Assembly (NCBI GenBank): GCA_015680905.1
Contig: CM027381.1
Coordinates: 21,615,501 to 21,679,500, forward strand
DNA from: Coptis chinensis
Taxonomy: Eukaryota > Streptophyta > Magnoliopsida > Ranunculales > Ranunculaceae
Direction: 5' to 3'
DNA: 64,000 nt
The notes under the pieces were generated by a model, which saw only the letters and a list, made by a program, of their open reading frames with translations, was not told where the DNA came from and did no database searches. Made by a program: the position numbers and the translations under genes. Below are positions 63,401 through 64,000 of the stretch, piece after piece. Within the stretch, counting starts at the first letter, position 1, and each line of letters begins with the position of its first letter.

Positions 63401-64000
63401 TGGCTCGTGGGCTATAAAAGCCTTAACTTCAATATTGATGAGGCGGTGTCAAACACAAGTTGCAACTGAATGAGCTTGAAGAAATGTGAAGCGATTCTTA
63501 CGATCTCGCTGAAGGATTATAAAGCTAACATGAAGCGTGTTCATGATAAGCAAATCTTCTTAAAAAAGAGTTTGTGGTCGGTCAAAAGGTCTTGCTTTAC
63601 AACTCCCGTCTACATATTTTCCCAGGAAAACTAAAAACCAGTTGGTCTGGCCCTTTTCTGGTTACTGAAGTCACCCCTTACGGGGCAATCACCTTGGTAA
63701 ATCTAAATGACAACTGTACCTTTTAAGTTAATGGTCAACGGTTAAAACATTTTCACGAACTTTTGTCCCCTGATGTAGAGGAAGTCCTTTTACAGGACCC
63801 TGTCTATGAGGATTGACCTTTGTCATTGGTGTACTTCCTTTCACTTCCATATAGTGGTAAGTGCACCATTCAGGTAACCGGGCCCTCCCTATGGAGTGTG
63901 TGGTTGTAAGTGACGGATCCTAAGTCCACGGTTAACATAATTCACGTTTTCCACTTTTGCATGTTTTCTCGGTTTTTGAGTCATGTTCCTCTAAGGGGTA
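63401..64000 (+). other. End of pol and 3' non-coding region of the gypsy element
   Basis: 63600-63780 encodes the integrase C-terminal module ([19 protein letters not shown]). 63840-64000 is non-coding and matches the inverse of 16440-16600, so the shared 3' region of this family begins here. The 3' LTR lies beyond the window. Confidence 0.75.

Larger units (their letters stand above)
56470..64000 (+). mobile_element. Ty3/gypsy (Athila/Tat-like) element with gag-pol, runs off the window
   Basis: The 5' LTR is 56470-57955, followed by a primer-binding site with TGGCGCC (about 57958). It is inserted in the copia 3' LTR after GTTAC. Order of parts: leader, gag (58718-59700), protease (about 60300-60700), reverse transcriptase (about 61090-61960), RNase H (about 61960-62460), integrase (about 62560-63400), then non-coding 3' sequence shared with 16440-16600. 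Integrase after RNase H identifies Ty3/gypsy. Several breaks are present, so it is probably not active. It is the fullest member of the family in the window. Confidence 0.92.

Overview
The window looks like nuclear DNA of a flowering plant, most likely a eudicot. Genes carry GT..AG introns, intergenic DNA is AT-rich, and LTR retrotransposons are nested in one another. The proteins recognised have plant orthologues: RRP6L3, COG4, PTF2, AXR1, plant DUF1985/Ulp1 proteins and PIF/Harbinger transposases. An asterid is possible but I cannot fix the family. All family names come from reading translated sequence and from memory; no database search was run.

Layout. 1-3233 is the 3' end of a Ty3/gypsy (Athila/Tat-like) element with its 3' LTR. 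It abuts a minus-strand DUF1985 / coiled-coil / Ulp1-like gene remnant (3234-6094) whose introns and upstream flank hold many copies of a 16-base palindrome. 6107-8034 is a repeat block: a 34-bp tandem array, a MITE-like palindromic element, TA microsatellites and a two-copy 470-bp tandem repeat. 8035-22775 is an old minus-strand Ty3/gypsy element. It is interrupted by a solo LTR (10312-11962, target duplication AGGGG) and by a second related element with both LTRs (12166-21777, target duplication ATGTT). Both gypsy elements lack the reverse transcriptase-integrase region.

22776-46500 is a gene island. RRP6L3 (plus, 24979-31607, 12 exons, 942 codons read through intact) is the plant counterpart of the membrane-anchored 3'-5' exonuclease EXD2. 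It faces a minus-strand series: a decayed 3' half of AXR1 (33058-36120), a duplicated COG4 fragment fused to it (36121-37911), PTF2 (38377-40081, a TFIIB-like factor with one frameshift) and the intact two-exon COG4 gene (40369-46314, 738 codons). The large COG4 intron repeats parts of itself.

46520-49831 is a PIF/Harbinger transposon with a dead transposase and a Myb-like second protein, only about 200 bp upstream of the COG4 start codon. 51028-56469 is a Ty1/copia element whose 3' LTR was split by a plus-strand Ty3/gypsy element (56470 to beyond 64000). That element has gag, protease, reverse transcriptase, RNase H and integrase regions and is the apparent autonomous relative of the two deleted elements on the left.

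The three host genes with a clear role serve separate housekeeping processes: RNA/DNA exonuclease activity at a membrane, Golgi tethering, and transcription. I see no operon-like or pathway link among them. The most informative features are the AXR1/COG4 chimeric junction, the non-autonomous gypsy lineage with mismatched LTRs, and the palindrome array in the Ulp1-type gene.
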